From positions 3,196,001-3,260,000 of the forward strand of contig NZ_CP080545.1 in the NCBI RefSeq assembly GCF_019550795.1: a stretch of DNA of 64,000 bases, read 5' to 3'. A model generated the notes under the pieces. It searched no databases. It saw only the letters and a list, made by a program, of their open reading frames with translations, and was not told where the DNA came from. Origin of the DNA: Paenibacillus sp. sptzw28. Lineage in GTDB: Bacteria; Bacillota; Bacilli; Paenibacillales; Paenibacillaceae. Shown piece after piece: positions 42,289 to 51,196 of the stretch. A program made the position numbers and the translations under genes. The first letter of the stretch is position 1. Each line of letters opens with the position of its first letter.

Positions 42289-42861
42289 TTAATAAGTGAG
42301 ACCTTCTTTTTGCAGCAACATCTCGTACATTTCTCGTATCATTTCAATTGCTTCGTTAATGTCCAGTTCCAAAGTTTGGGAATTAAGAAGCGTTCCAATG
42401 CCGATTAAATAGATCGTTAACTTTAAGAAAATGCGCTTGAGTTGATGGTCTGATACGTCATGAAGCCGCTTGCTGTGACGCATATAGAAGGTGGTTAATT
42501 CTTCTCCTAAAAATTGATCAGTGTGCGGATTGTATTTTCTGTATCCGGAAAGATATAAGGTTCTAAACAGTTGCTTCTCATTCTGTGCGAAGTACAGGAA
42601 ACCGATGGTAATGTTCAGAGCGGGAGAATTGGCGCTGTCCTGATACTCCATCATACTATTGCGCGCAAACTCGGTTGCTTTGTCGTATACGCTCGTTTTC
42701 AGATCTTCAATGCTGTCATAGAGGCTATAAATAGGCTGGGTGGAGCATTTGAGCGCCTGAGCGACGTTTCTCGCGGTTATAGCCTCAAATCCTTGCTTTC
42801 GAACGAGCTCAAACGCGGCGGTTAAAACTTTTTCTTTCGTTAGCTCTGCTCTTGGCGGCAT
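42289..42861 (-). CDS. TetR-family transcriptional repressor
   Basis: LTKEKVLTAAFELVRKQGFE then AITARNVAQALKCSTQPIYS is the N-terminal helix-turn-helix, followed by LYDSIEDLKTSVYDKATEFA. The C-terminal helical ligand domain (EKQLFRTLYLSGYRKY, FLKLTIYLIGIGTLLNSQTL) belongs to the WHG-type group. ATG 42861 has GGAGGAAG upstream; the longer frame before it is not needed. Two palindromes lie just upstream, fitting autorepression. The gene it should control is not obvious; the APH pseudogene downstream is the nearest co-directional gene. Confidence 0.9.
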   Translation of the reverse strand: MPPRAELTKEKVLTAAFELVRKQGFEAITARNVAQALKCSTQPIYSLYDSIEDLKTSVYDKATEFARNSMMEYQDSANSPALNITIGFLYFAQNEKQLFRTLYLSGYRKYNPHTDQFLGEELTTFYMRHSKRLHDVSDHQLKRIFLKLTIYLIGIGTLLNSQTLELDINEAIEMIREMYEMLLQKEGLTY

Positions 42862-42881
42862 CTCTTCTTCCTCCACAAATA

Positions 42882-42909
42882 ATAACATATGTTATATAAC
42901 TAATGTTAT
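42882..42909. promoter_or_regulatory. Tandem palindromic operator for the TetR repressor
   Basis: ATAACATATGTTAT (42882-42895) is directly followed by ATAACTAATGTTAT (42896-42909). Both are inverted repeats with the half-site ATAACAT/ATGTTAT and lie 20-50 bases upstream of the TetR start, overlapping the likely promoter. Confidence 0.7.
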
Positions 42910-43050
42910 AATTGATGAACACTTGTGTCAAGCGGAAGTACACGATCAGAATTTTCTACTAACCAACAAGTCAAAAACGTCCTGACTGACCGAGGATTGT
43001 CCGAAATCCCTTTTGCATGTTTAAACTTAAACAAACCTCTCCTTAACAAT

Positions 43051-43127
43051 CCTGCCTGTTATTTCAACGAACGAAAAAGAAGCTGCCGCAAAGCAAGCTC
43101 CTCCACTATCGTACCCAATAGCGTAAC
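43051..43127. repeat. Intergenic hairpin repeat (CCGTTAGCG family)
   Basis: CCTGCCTGTTATTTCAACGA ACGAAAAAGA, AGCTGCCGCAAAGCAAGCTC, CTCCACTATCGTACCCAATA then GCG. It agrees closely with the model copy at 32668-32757. Confidence 0.72.
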
Positions 43128-43136
43128 AAATACATG

Positions 43137-43592
43137 CTAAGTGCGTTTAAAAAATTTAACAAATGTTTCCAAGGGCTTTATGTTTGGGGGGCTTATTTCT
43201 TTTGGCAAATTATCGATATCAAACCATTTAAGTTCTAAAGTTTCGTCGGTTTCGGACAATAACTTCCCTGAAAAATCATAACATACAAAAACGATTCCGA
43301 TTAAATATACTTCATCGCCGTTGGGGTATGTGTACATCCTATCATCCCCTGAAAAAATCCCTAAAAGCTCAAGTTTATTGGCAACTAAGCCTGTTTCCTC
43401 AAATAGCTCACGTTTTGCAGCGTCTTCGACTACTTCACCTATTTCAACAATGCCACCATGCAATGCCCAACACAAATTATCTTTTCGTTTCTGTAGAAGC
43501 ACTTTTCCATCTTTATAAACGAAGACACCTGCTCCCACAGCAATTAACCTATCATGGCCAATTTTTTTTCGTATGTTTTGTATGTACCCCAT
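43137..43592 (-). CDS. Nudix hydrolase
   Basis: The Nudix box G-x5-E-x7-REL-x-EE-x-G is present: GGIVEIGEVVEDAA then KRELFEETGL. It is followed by ELLGIFSGDDRMYTYPNGDE and VYLIGIVFVCYDF. The 151-residue protein is single-domain and likely hydrolyses a nucleoside diphosphate derivative; specificity cannot be read. The ATG at 43592 is chosen because AAAGGTGG lies upstream; the longer frame begins in non-coding sequence. It is the last of several small co-directional genes. Confidence 0.88.
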   Translation of the reverse strand: MGYIQNIRKKIGHDRLIAVGAGVFVYKDGKVLLQKRKDNLCWALHGGIVEIGEVVEDAAKRELFEETGLVANKLELLGIFSGDDRMYTYPNGDEVYLIGIVFVCYDFSGKLLSETDETLELKWFDIDNLPKEISPPNIKPLETFVKFFKRT

Positions 43593-43684
43593 CGCTATTC
43601 CACCTTTCGGCATTTGGTCCATAATCTTGCCGGTCGCTGGGTCGTCATGGAACTATCGATCCCGTTAACAAGTCTCTATTCCAC

Positions 43685-44278
43685 TCACTCGGATTCATTT
43701 CTTTCCGCTTTCGTCTCGCCGACCGTTTTCCAGCGATGCCGGTACTTCTCAAGCCGGGGATGCACTTCTCGCGGCTCCGCAAAGAGCAGCAGCCGAAGTT
43801 TGACGATCCATTCCTCGAAGGATGAATACGAAGCGAACATGTTCGCCGTCTGGGGAGTCATGTACAAGAAGTACGGCGACTTGTATTTCTCTGTCAAATA
43901 CCGCAGTGCGGAATCGATCGGCGTATATCTTTTCCGTTTTCCTTCAAAACCTTCAATGACGATATCCGATCTGACGCGCTCGCGCTTCCATTTATGCAGC
44001 CGATCCTCGCGTTTATAATTAGCGGTGACTGGTTCCTTCGTCATCCGCCGCACCGTTTCCTCATGCAGCGGATACAACACGAGCTTCGCAAACGAGAGAA
44101 TCTCAATCTGCCAGGCCGCAGCGTCCAGCTCCTCATCCGTCGTATGCTCGAACGAATCATAATAAATCAGCGTACCTTTGCGCTGCTCTGCTGGCGGCTC
44201 GTAACCAAACGGTACAGCATCGGCGTTCCGTATCATGAATCTCTCCTCATTTGGTAAGACATATAAATAGTAGGCCAC
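43685..44278 (-). CDS. Hypothetical protein, 197 aa
   Basis: MAYYLYVLPNEERFMIRNAD then AVPFGYEPPAEQRKGTLIYY; later RERVRSDIVIEGFEGKRKRY and MTPQTANMFASYSSFEEWIV. It is a charged soluble alpha/beta protein with no membrane segment and no recognised motif. It begins four bases after the stop of the AEC transporter gene, so the two are translationally linked. It might be a small partner of the transporter, but nothing in the sequence proves that. Confidence 0.75.
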   Translation of the reverse strand: MAYYLYVLPNEERFMIRNADAVPFGYEPPAEQRKGTLIYYDSFEHTTDEELDAAAWQIEILSFAKLVLYPLHEETVRRMTKEPVTANYKREDRLHKWKRERVRSDIVIEGFEGKRKRYTPIDSALRYLTEKYKSPYFLYMTPQTANMFASYSSFEEWIVKLRLLLFAEPREVHPRLEKYRHRWKTVGETKAERNESE

Positions 44279-44282
44279 TTCG

Positions 44283-45206
44283 TCAAAATATTATCTTCGA
44301 CAAGTAGACCGCAATAGTTACGGTAATGCTGCTAAGCAGCGTCGAAAGCAAAACCGATTGTGCCGCGTACTCGGGGTGATTGTTATACTCCAGCGCGAAC
44401 AAGGCGCTGTTTCTTGATGTTGGGAACGAGCTTGCGATGAACAACGCCTGCGCGATCGTCCCTTCCAATTTAAAGCATAAAATGATGACATATGCAAGAC
44501 ATGGGGACATCACTAACCGGCCGATAAGGCTGAGCAGCAGCGGTAGCGAAATCCGGTTGATTTTCAGATGAGCGCTCTGCGCCCCAAGCGTAAGAAGCGC
44601 GATGGCAATAAAAGCGTTCGAAACATTGTTGATCGGATTCCAGATCGTATCCGGGATAGGGACGGACAGCGAATTGAGCAGCAAGCCTGCCGCCAGTGCA
44701 TACAACGTGGGCAGTTTAAGAAACTCCGACAGCACCTTGGAGCCGCTGCTCTGCACGGATACCGAATTCATCAGCCCGTAGGTATAGGTAACGAAATTCT
44801 GAAATATCGAGACGACGACCTGGACCGATGCTCCAAGCGGATTGTTGTGAAAGACAAGCTGGCTGACCGGGAGGCCGAAGTTTCCCGAGTTATTCAGCAC
44901 AACGCTGTTCTTAAACGTCGCGGACAGACTTCTTTCGAAGTTGGCCGCTCTCGCGACGCCTGACGACATTACCATTAAAGCGAGGTTTTGAACGAGCAAG
45001 AAACCGAGGATGATAAACAGCGATTGCCCGCCGATTTTACTTTCGAAGATGTTTGTGAAGCTAACTGCCGGCATAAGAAAATAAGTCGTCAATTTCGATA
45101 ACGTATTCATATCGAAGTGAAAAATGCGGTGCAGTAACGCGCCGGCGACAATAAGGGAAAAAACGGGAAAAATAACTTGCCAAATAATGAGGTATAGTAC
45201 GTTCAT
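44283..45206 (-). CDS. AEC-family membrane transporter
   Basis: There are about ten hydrophobic segments, beginning LYLIIWQVIFPVFSLIVAGA, with the family's internal repeat and the motifs LTTYFLMPAVSFTNIFES and VVLNNSGNFGLPVSQLVFHN (N..NxGN.G.P). The second half has PTLYALAAGLLLNSLSVPIP and SSFPTSRNSALFALEYNNHP. AEC carriers export or import organic acids such as malate. ATG 45206 has GAGGAGC upstream. A LysR gene lies upstream in the same direction, separated by a terminator. Confidence 0.92.
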   Translation of the reverse strand: MNVLYLIIWQVIFPVFSLIVAGALLHRIFHFDMNTLSKLTTYFLMPAVSFTNIFESKIGGQSLFIILGFLLVQNLALMVMSSGVARAANFERSLSATFKNSVVLNNSGNFGLPVSQLVFHNNPLGASVQVVVSIFQNFVTYTYGLMNSVSVQSSGSKVLSEFLKLPTLYALAAGLLLNSLSVPIPDTIWNPINNVSNAFIAIALLTLGAQSAHLKINRISLPLLLSLIGRLVMSPCLAYVIILCFKLEGTIAQALFIASSFPTSRNSALFALEYNNHPEYAAQSVLLSTLLSSITVTIAVYLSKIIF

Positions 45207-45337
45207 AAGCAAGCTCCTCTACAGGCTGTCAGCAGAAATGGTCTTCCGATCCTTTTCGGGCATGTTCAGCATAGAACGGAATCCCATGAATGAAAAATAC
45301 CAATGCCTTATCGCTTGCTATCAAAAAAATGCATAGC

Positions 45338-45362
45338 AAAAAACGCGGCTGCCCGCGTTTTT
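45338..45362 (-). terminator. Terminator after the LysR gene
   Basis: AAAAACGCGG, CTGC, CCGCGTTTTT: a stem with A-rich and T-rich sides that overlaps the LysR stop codon and works in the minus direction. Confidence 0.78.
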
Positions 45363-46263
45363 AAAGGTCCTTTTGAAAATCCAGCGTCTCCACGAACTTC
45401 ACGAAACACTTGATCACATTTAGTTCGAGCGCATGCTCGTGGTACAGCATCCACGTCTGTCTGACGATAGGCTGCTCCTGACGATCGTTTACGACGATTC
45501 TATGCAGGCCGTCTACGTTCTCAACCAGCGCACTTGAGAGGATGCCGTAGCCCAGCCCATTGATAACCATTTCCGTGCAGGTATCCCCTTTGTCCACTTC
45601 CATGCCGATCAGCGGAGGTCGTGAGAACGTTCCACTCCACCAATTGTCGATGATCCCTTTCATGAGCGGGTCCATCTGGTATTCGATCCGGGGCATGAAA
45701 GGCAGCTGCTCGAGCTCGATTCGCTCCCGCGAGGCAACGCAAATATTTTCTTCGAAAAGAAACAGCTTCGCGTCCGGCCACTGGTAATCCCCGCGCACGA
45801 TGCCGATATGAATCTCCTGGTTGTAGATGAGATCGAACACCTCGCGGCTCCAACCCGTTACCACTTTGTATTCCACAAGAGGGTATAACTCACGGAATAG
45901 CTTCAGCAGGCGCGGCAGCTTGTGTTTGGAAATATAGTTCGAAACCCCTAAACGCAGCGTTCCCCTAACCTCTTGACCGATATTGGTCGTCGCTTCTTTA
46001 ATATGACGAAGATGCTCCAGTGCCTCATCGGCGCTTTTAGCCAAATATTCGCCTTGAGGTGTAAAATCGACGCCTCTTGTCCCGCGATGGATAATCGTCA
46101 CTTTAAATTCCTGCTCCATCTGTTGAATTCGTCTCGTCAAGGCTGGCTGTGAAATATATAAGCTTTGGGCAGCCTTCGTAATATTTTTCTTCTCAAAAAG
46201 CACCTTAATGATCAGCCAATCCTGATAATCCATTTCATTTACCCCGCTCATCGATTCGTACAT
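45361..46263 (-). CDS. LysR-family transcriptional regulator
   Basis: WLIIKVLFEKKNITKAAQSL then YISQPALTRRIQQMEQEFKV is the LysR helix-turn-helix, and the effector domain follows (GTLRLGVSNYISKHKLPRLL, IHIGIVRGDYQWPDAKLFLF, MVINGLGYGILSSALVENVD). The 300-residue length is standard. The true start may be the ATG of MDYQDWL, 30 bases inside. It probably regulates the AEC transporter operon in response to the transported acid. Confidence 0.92.
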   Translation of the reverse strand: MYESMSGVNEMDYQDWLIIKVLFEKKNITKAAQSLYISQPALTRRIQQMEQEFKVTIIHRGTRGVDFTPQGEYLAKSADEALEHLRHIKEATTNIGQEVRGTLRLGVSNYISKHKLPRLLKLFRELYPLVEYKVVTGWSREVFDLIYNQEIHIGIVRGDYQWPDAKLFLFEENICVASRERIELEQLPFMPRIEYQMDPLMKGIIDNWWSGTFSRPPLIGMEVDKGDTCTEMVINGLGYGILSSALVENVDGLHRIVVNDRQEQPIVRQTWMLYHEHALELNVIKCFVKFVETLDFQKDL

Positions 46264-46311
46264 GGAGCTATCGCACTCGGTTTAGCGTAACTTTTTCTTT
46301 GATTATAACTC

Positions 46312-46414
46312 TTATGCTTGCGGCCGTTTTAAATGGGCAGATAAAAACTTTTCGGTGATATCAAGAACCTGAGGATTCCAAACACCTGATCCATGGTCAG
46401 CGCCCACTACTGAA
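46312..46414 (-). pseudogene. C-terminal fragment, perhaps of an alpha/beta hydrolase
   Basis: VVGADHGSGVWNPQVLDITE then KFLSAHLKRPQA and a stop reads like the end of an alpha/beta hydrolase (GADHG supplying the catalytic histidine, then a final helix). Upstream the frame is closed, so only about 33 residues remain. The rest of the gap 46264-46497 has a CGTTACGGAAGGAGG purine stretch but no gene. Confidence 0.4.
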
Positions 46415-46497
46415 CGGTTTTTTTATTAAACCCGTCTACCTAAAAAGGGGTGCAGCCTTTCTGTTCTCGTTCTCCGTTACGGAAGGAGGTGTTTAAT

Positions 46498-48114
46498 CTA
46501 GTCACATATTTCATACACTCTTATTTTCATACTGCTTGCTCCACCTTCATCGTGTTCTCCTCCGATTCCTGTAAGAAGGCAGAGGTTCCCTCTCTCATTT
46601 GTAAATTCAGACAGCACCTGTCCCTTCAACCGATGGCGTGAGATGTCATTCAATTGCGCGTCAAGTAATCCAATACTGCTCAAACCCGTGAGTACAACAG
46701 CTCTTCCACACGAATCCACGGTCAACAAAATAGAGTCTTCCTCCCACTTTCTTCGGGAAACAATGAGGAATGAATTCGTATCAATCACGATAAGTTCCAT
46801 ATCTGATAGGTTACTAAATATTCGATGGTTTTTGGAATCTAAGGCTGCAGAAGTAATCCAACCTTCCATATGCAACTCTTTGATGATCTCCATCTGTTCA
46901 GTCAAAACGAACATCTTCGTAAGCGGTTTGCCGGGAGTGGTTGCATTATAATAAAAGAAGACTCTTCCGGTCTCATCAAATAAAAAGTTTCCGGAAGGAT
47001 CATGATAACCGTCATAATCATAACGGAAAGATGCTTCAACATGCCCGCTGCGATTTAATTTGACGAGCTCCGCAGATTGGCCTGACCGGTCCCTTCTGCA
47101 CACATATATCGCATTATTACTAAAGAAAGGAAAACCACCGCACGGGATCTCAGATCTCATCTCAAAACTCGAGTTATATTCCCGTAGCGTTTTCTCGTAA
47201 TCGTCGAAAGTGAGAAAGCCACCACCCTCTAACACATGGATCGGAGAAATATAAGTTCCACCCATGGAAGTTTCGAAGATTTTTCGGCCCTTATAATCAA
47301 ACAGATAATATTGTCCCCTGATAAAACTCATGTAATAGATAAAACCGTGTGCTGCCCTTAAAGAACCATCACGATTTCGGTGTTGGAAGGAGTTAACATT
47401 AAGCATAGGTTCCAAAGAACCACTTGGAATAAAAGTATATATCTCCTCATCCTTGTAGCATTCCATACTTCTATCGTATGGAGGTATGCCGATGAGATAT
47501 TTATGATCTCCTATAACATCAATCAGGGCGCCCCCAAATTCCTGAAGGAGAATGGCTTCTGTTTGATTTTTAATCCGACTTTTCTTTCTTATCTCTTTTA
47601 TATATTGTTCAATTATTGAAAGATCACGTTTACGGCGGAAATCCGTTACAGAATCATCGCATAGCATCTTATGATCAATCCAAATTGTAACACCCAGAAA
47701 ATGTTGAAGTAATTCAATTTTCTTACCCAAATCCTCACAAACAAGAATGGCTTTCAAATACTTAGCCTCGCCTGAATCAAACCCCAACTGTTCTATAAAC
47801 ACTTCAGGTTTGCCAAGTTTGTTGGTTAGACCATGTCCATCACCGCCGCTGATATGGCTTGTGAGCGTTCTTCCGTTTCTGTAAATAGACATCTTTAGAA
47901 TGTCATCATCGACATATTCAATGGACATGACACTTGGGGTGATGGCTTTTGATAATTTCTTTGCAACTTTTTCAATGTCTCCGACTTGGAAGTGCTCACT
48001 CGTGATGGTAGTCCATCCATCTGACAAACATTTTACAATACTGCCGGATAAAACTTTTTCTATTTCATGAACAGAATTATATCTAATTTGCAGGTTGGCA
48101 AACGTAGTACTCAT
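46498..48114 (-). CDS. Hypothetical protein with beta-propeller-like C-terminal half, 538 aa
   Basis: Residues 1-190 are helical and charged (SIEYVDDDILKMSIYRNGRT, KAILVCEDLGKKIELLQHFL). From about 200 onward, repeating strands such as YYLFDYKGRKIFETSMGG, EGGGFLTFDDYEKTLREYNS and FFYYNATTPGKPLTKMFVLT suggest a beta-propeller. No signal peptide was seen, and no family was recognised. The start ATG 48114 has GAGGAT close by, a modest ribosome site. The gene is alone, with 380 bases of non-coding sequence upstream. It may be a sensor or scaffold, but that is only structural guesswork. Confidence 0.75.
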   Translation of the reverse strand: MSTTFANLQIRYNSVHEIEKVLSGSIVKCLSDGWTTITSEHFQVGDIEKVAKKLSKAITPSVMSIEYVDDDILKMSIYRNGRTLTSHISGGDGHGLTNKLGKPEVFIEQLGFDSGEAKYLKAILVCEDLGKKIELLQHFLGVTIWIDHKMLCDDSVTDFRRKRDLSIIEQYIKEIRKKSRIKNQTEAILLQEFGGALIDVIGDHKYLIGIPPYDRSMECYKDEEIYTFIPSGSLEPMLNVNSFQHRNRDGSLRAAHGFIYYMSFIRGQYYLFDYKGRKIFETSMGGTYISPIHVLEGGGFLTFDDYEKTLREYNSSFEMRSEIPCGGFPFFSNNAIYVCRRDRSGQSAELVKLNRSGHVEASFRYDYDGYHDPSGNFLFDETGRVFFYYNATTPGKPLTKMFVLTEQMEIIKELHMEGWITSAALDSKNHRIFSNLSDMELIVIDTNSFLIVSRRKWEEDSILLTVDSCGRAVVLTGLSSIGLLDAQLNDISRHRLKGQVLSEFTNERGNLCLLTGIGGEHDEGGASSMKIRVYEICD

Positions 48115-48370
48115 ATCCTCATGACTCCCCGAGAAAATTTAATACCTATATTTTCTGGATCAATACTGTAATATCCTCCAGGTATTGTTTGTGGAGAGTG
48201 TCTGATAATCCAGTAAAAAAAGTAACTACACCAAATTTCATGCCACACAATCAAATTCTCCTTTCCCCATCAAAAAAACTTGCCGTTACTTATGGTACGG
48301 TTCAGCATTTCTCAAATAAACTAAAGTTACGTTTTTTTTTCTCTCAAATCTCATATTTCTTCATAATAGA

Positions 48371-48420
48371 AATGCTGCCGTTAGCGTAGAGAGGCTGCCG
48401 GTCGGTCCCGCGGCAGCGTT
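48371..48420. repeat. Intergenic hairpin repeat (CCGTTAGCG family)
   Basis: ATGCTGCCGTTAGCGTAGAG then the hairpin GCTGCCG (48394-48400) / CGGCAGC (48411-48417). The gap 48115-48591 shows no gene besides this. Confidence 0.55.
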
Positions 48421-48591
48421 GTGGTGCAGGATATTTATCTATCTTCTCCGTCAGGGCGTAACGAGCTGCCGCATTTACAAGCGTCAGGATGCAATTTCCA
48501 TTACATCTACAGAAATGTTACCATGTTTTTGTACTCATATAGCATTTAATTTAGCGATAAGTACTATGCAATTGGTTTGGGGGGAGAAACA

Positions 48592-49725
48592 ATGCTAGAC
48601 GGGCAAGGAATGATAATCTCGGATAAGCAGTTGATACATCATCTCGTTAATAAATTCAACGTTGAAGAACTAAAGCTGGGCGAATGGTCTTATACTAGGT
48701 TGGATTGGAAAGCCTCTAATATAGTGACCGACGGACTGTATCGTGTCGCGGGGAAAGCTATCATCGGTATAAAGTCTATGGACTGGTCGTTCATAATCAA
48801 AGTTATCGTTCCGGCACCAGAAACGGATGATACCAACCATTACTGCTACTGGAAACGCGAGCCTCTCCTCTATCAATCCAGGCTGCTCGAGACGCTACCG
48901 GAGCCGGTGCGGGCGCCAAGGTGTTACGGCGTGGAACAAGTCGATGATGGAACATGGCGGATTTGGTTGGAAGAACTGACCGTACGCTTCGATGAACCAT
49001 GGGACCTTCAGAGATACGGGGATATATCTGAGCTGCTGGGCCGATTTAATGGCGCTTACCTGACTGATCACTCTCTACCGTCGGAACCCTGGTTGTGTCG
49101 CGGGTTTCTCATATCCTGGGTCCGCGAGTGCGACAAATACGACAGCGGTCTCGCAGCAGTTGAAGACGCGTGGAATAATCCACGCGTAAAGGAAGTTATG
49201 CCAGCCGGCACGTTTGAACGATATCGATCGTTTCGTTGGAATAGGGAATTGATGTTGACAGGTCTTCAAAAACTGCCGAAGGTATTCACCCACAACGACG
49301 CATGGAAGCCGAATCTTTTTCCCGCAGCAGACGGCAGTCTGATGATGATTGATTGGTCCAACTGCGGCCTTGCAGGCGTTGGGGAAGAGCTTGGACGTTA
49401 TTACGGCTTGAGTCTCAATGCGAATCTGGGTGCTTTACCCAACAAAAAGTCATTCGCGGATGAAATTGCGGCACGGTATTGCAAAGGGTTGCACAGCGCC
49501 GGATGGGACGGTGATCGTCGATTAGCCAGATTTGGTTTTGTCGCGTCTGCCGGCATTCGACGCGGAATGATGGTTCCTAAACTGTTGGAGCAGTTAGCTA
49601 GCCTGAACGAAACTGACGACATAACGGATAAATTGAAAGAACGGTGCATGGTTGCGGTCCATCTGCTTGATCTTGCGGAGGAATCGATCATGCTGGCTAA
49701 TGACATTGACCTCCTATATCGATAA
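48592..49725 (+). CDS. Aminoglycoside-phosphotransferase-like (protein-kinase-fold) protein
   Basis: KVFTHNDAWKPNLFPAADGS then LMMIDWSNCGLAGVGEELGR carries the catalytic HxDxxxxN and the metal-binding D of the APH/choline-kinase group. The N-terminal lobe has MDWSFIIKVIVPAPETDDTN (lysine strand) and LLETLPEPVRAPRCYGVEQV. At 377 residues it is longer than antibiotic kinases; it probably phosphorylates a small metabolite. ATG 48592 is preceded by GGGGGGAG; the frame's earlier TTG overlaps that site. It is the only plus-strand gene between the AraC/HAD block near 40 kb and the pair at 55 kb. Confidence 0.85.
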   Translation: MLDGQGMIISDKQLIHHLVNKFNVEELKLGEWSYTRLDWKASNIVTDGLYRVAGKAIIGIKSMDWSFIIKVIVPAPETDDTNHYCYWKREPLLYQSRLLETLPEPVRAPRCYGVEQVDDGTWRIWLEELTVRFDEPWDLQRYGDISELLGRFNGAYLTDHSLPSEPWLCRGFLISWVRECDKYDSGLAAVEDAWNNPRVKEVMPAGTFERYRSFRWNRELMLTGLQKLPKVFTHNDAWKPNLFPAADGSLMMIDWSNCGLAGVGEELGRYYGLSLNANLGALPNKKSFADEIAARYCKGLHSAGWDGDRRLARFGFVASAGIRRGMMVPKLLEQLASLNETDDITDKLKERCMVAVHLLDLAEESIMLANDIDLLYR

Positions 49726-49872
49726 ATTCATTTCCCTTCTAGTTACGATCACATAAACATGATTATCTAAACGAGCGTGTGAAAACCCCTCTGCACATTG
49801 CTTACATGTATTTAATGTATTCTTGTGGGAGCATCACAAAAAGCAGTCCAAAACTAGAACAACATAGTCTTG

Positions 49873-49922
49873 GCCTGCTAATTTCTGTTATTTCAACTAT
49901 CGTGTCCGTTAGCGGAATTGAG
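49873..49922. repeat. Fragment of the CCGTTAGCG-family repeat
   Basis: GGCCTGCTAATTTCTGTTAT TTCAACTATCGTGTCCGTTA then GCGGAATTG: both outer parts of the unit joined without the hairpin, as if the stem had been deleted precisely. Confidence 0.6.
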
Positions 49923-49933
49923 TTTCTGTTATT

Positions 49934-50410
49934 TCAGACAAGCTCGATTAATTTTTTGTCAATCTCCTCAATATATCCAATATCCGAGAAGCCGTCCCAT
50001 AAAATGATTTGATCCGCTTCATCATTTTCAATAAAATCAACGAGCTTTTCTACTTCACAAAAGAATAATGCTCCATATTCCATTCTTTTTGGACCGTGAA
50101 AACTTGGCTGTAGATCGAATTTCATTAGACCCCTGAACTCGACAGTATCGACCGTTTGATTGGTTTCTTCAAAAAGTTCTCTTATCACACATTCTCTAGC
50201 CGTTTCCCCTTGTTCAATGACACCGCCAGGCAACTCCCAGCTTTTTCTCCATTTGTTTAGCATCAAGAGATAACTCTCTTGAAACTTGACCACAATTAAT
50301 GAGTGAGTTAATGGTGCGTCTAGATTGACGTTGTCGATCTCTTCTTCTTTCATCTCAATAATGTCCAAAAGGATATTGCCTTTCTTATCAGTTACGATTG
50401 CCAATCTCAT
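49934..50410 (-). CDS. Nudix hydrolase (MutT-like)
   Basis: SWELPGGVIEQGETARECVI then RELFEETNQTVDTVEFRG is a Nudix box with N in place of the final G. THSLIVVKFQESYLLMLNKW precedes it, and YGALFFCEVEKLVDFIENDE follows. The 158-residue length is normal. The catalytic REXXEE glutamates are present, so activity is likely; the substrate is unknown. ATG 50410 has GGGGGAAAA upstream. Confidence 0.87.
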   Translation of the reverse strand: MRLAIVTDKKGNILLDIIEMKEEEIDNVNLDAPLTHSLIVVKFQESYLLMLNKWRKSWELPGGVIEQGETARECVIRELFEETNQTVDTVEFRGLMKFDLQPSFHGPKRMEYGALFFCEVEKLVDFIENDEADQIILWDGFSDIGYIEEIDKKLIELV

Positions 50411-50454
50411 TTTCCCCCATCTCTAAGCCGTAATGGATCGAGAGCTTTATTACG

Positions 50455-50530
50455 GTATTCTGCTCTGTTACAAAAATGAGTTAACAGACAGCCGCAGCGG
50501 TCTACTCATTCCGCAATAGTATCCGTCAAC
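50455..50530. repeat. Intergenic hairpin repeat (CCGTTAGCG family)
   Basis: TATTCTGCTCTGTTACAAAA then ATGAGTTAACAGACAGCCGC, AGCGGTCTACTCAT and CAATAGTATCCGTCAAC. The arms ATGAGT.A and T.ACTCAT pair. Confidence 0.5.
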
Positions 50531-50550
50531 AAATCATACGTACCTAAGGC

Positions 50551-51062
50551 TTAATAAATAAGGTCATCTCTCGTTTCAATCCCATGATATTCGCAATAAA
50601 CTCTATATTTATTCAGGAACGTATAAATATCGTCTTGTCCAATAATTTGATGGTTCTCATCAAAATATTGAAGAGAGCCACCCAATATCAAAAGAGTTAC
50701 TACTTCTTCGTCTTCTGTAATAAGGGTATGAATGTCGCCTGGTGGTTTAAATATAAAGGTTCCCGGAACAGCAACCCATTCGCGCCCTTCATATCTCCAT
50801 TTGCCCTGAATATTATAGCCCAATACCGATCCGCCGGTGTGTCTGTGTCTTCCCAAAACCTGGTTACTCTTAATCTTAAATAAGTAAATCCATGTCCGGT
50901 GTTTAGCTCAAAGCGTAAAGGTTTGAAATAGCAAGAGTGATTATCAGTGAACAGAACCCAAGGCAGATCTTCAATGTTCACGATACGTTCTGGCAACTGA
51001 AATTTCTCTGCAAGTTTTATTACTGATTCTTCAATAAGGGAATTCATTGAGAGCACCTTCAT
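50551..51062 (-). pseudogene. Cupin dioxygenase-like gene with one frameshift
   Basis: The upstream frame (51062) reads ERIVNIEDLPWVLFTDNHSC then YFKPLRFELNTGHGFTYLRL and RVTRFWEDTD. The downstream frame (50856) reads GRHRHTGGSVLGYNIQGKWR then YEGREWVAVPGTFIFKPPGD and IHTLIT. HRHTGG and the following strands are the metal-binding cupin motif of 2,4'-dihydroxyacetophenone-dioxygenase-like proteins. The break is one base in the TTTTGGGAAG stretch near 50860. Corrected, the protein would be about 170 residues. Confidence 0.78.
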
Positions 51063-51196
51063 TCAATTTGGTTAAGTCCTATTAGTATTCGAAACCCACC
51101 TCAATTTTCCCTCTATTCCCATCCTCTGTCGTCACGCTAACCTGCATTTTGTTTATTGCGCTCACGTTATCGGTTAGTTCAAACGTATCGGAGAAT

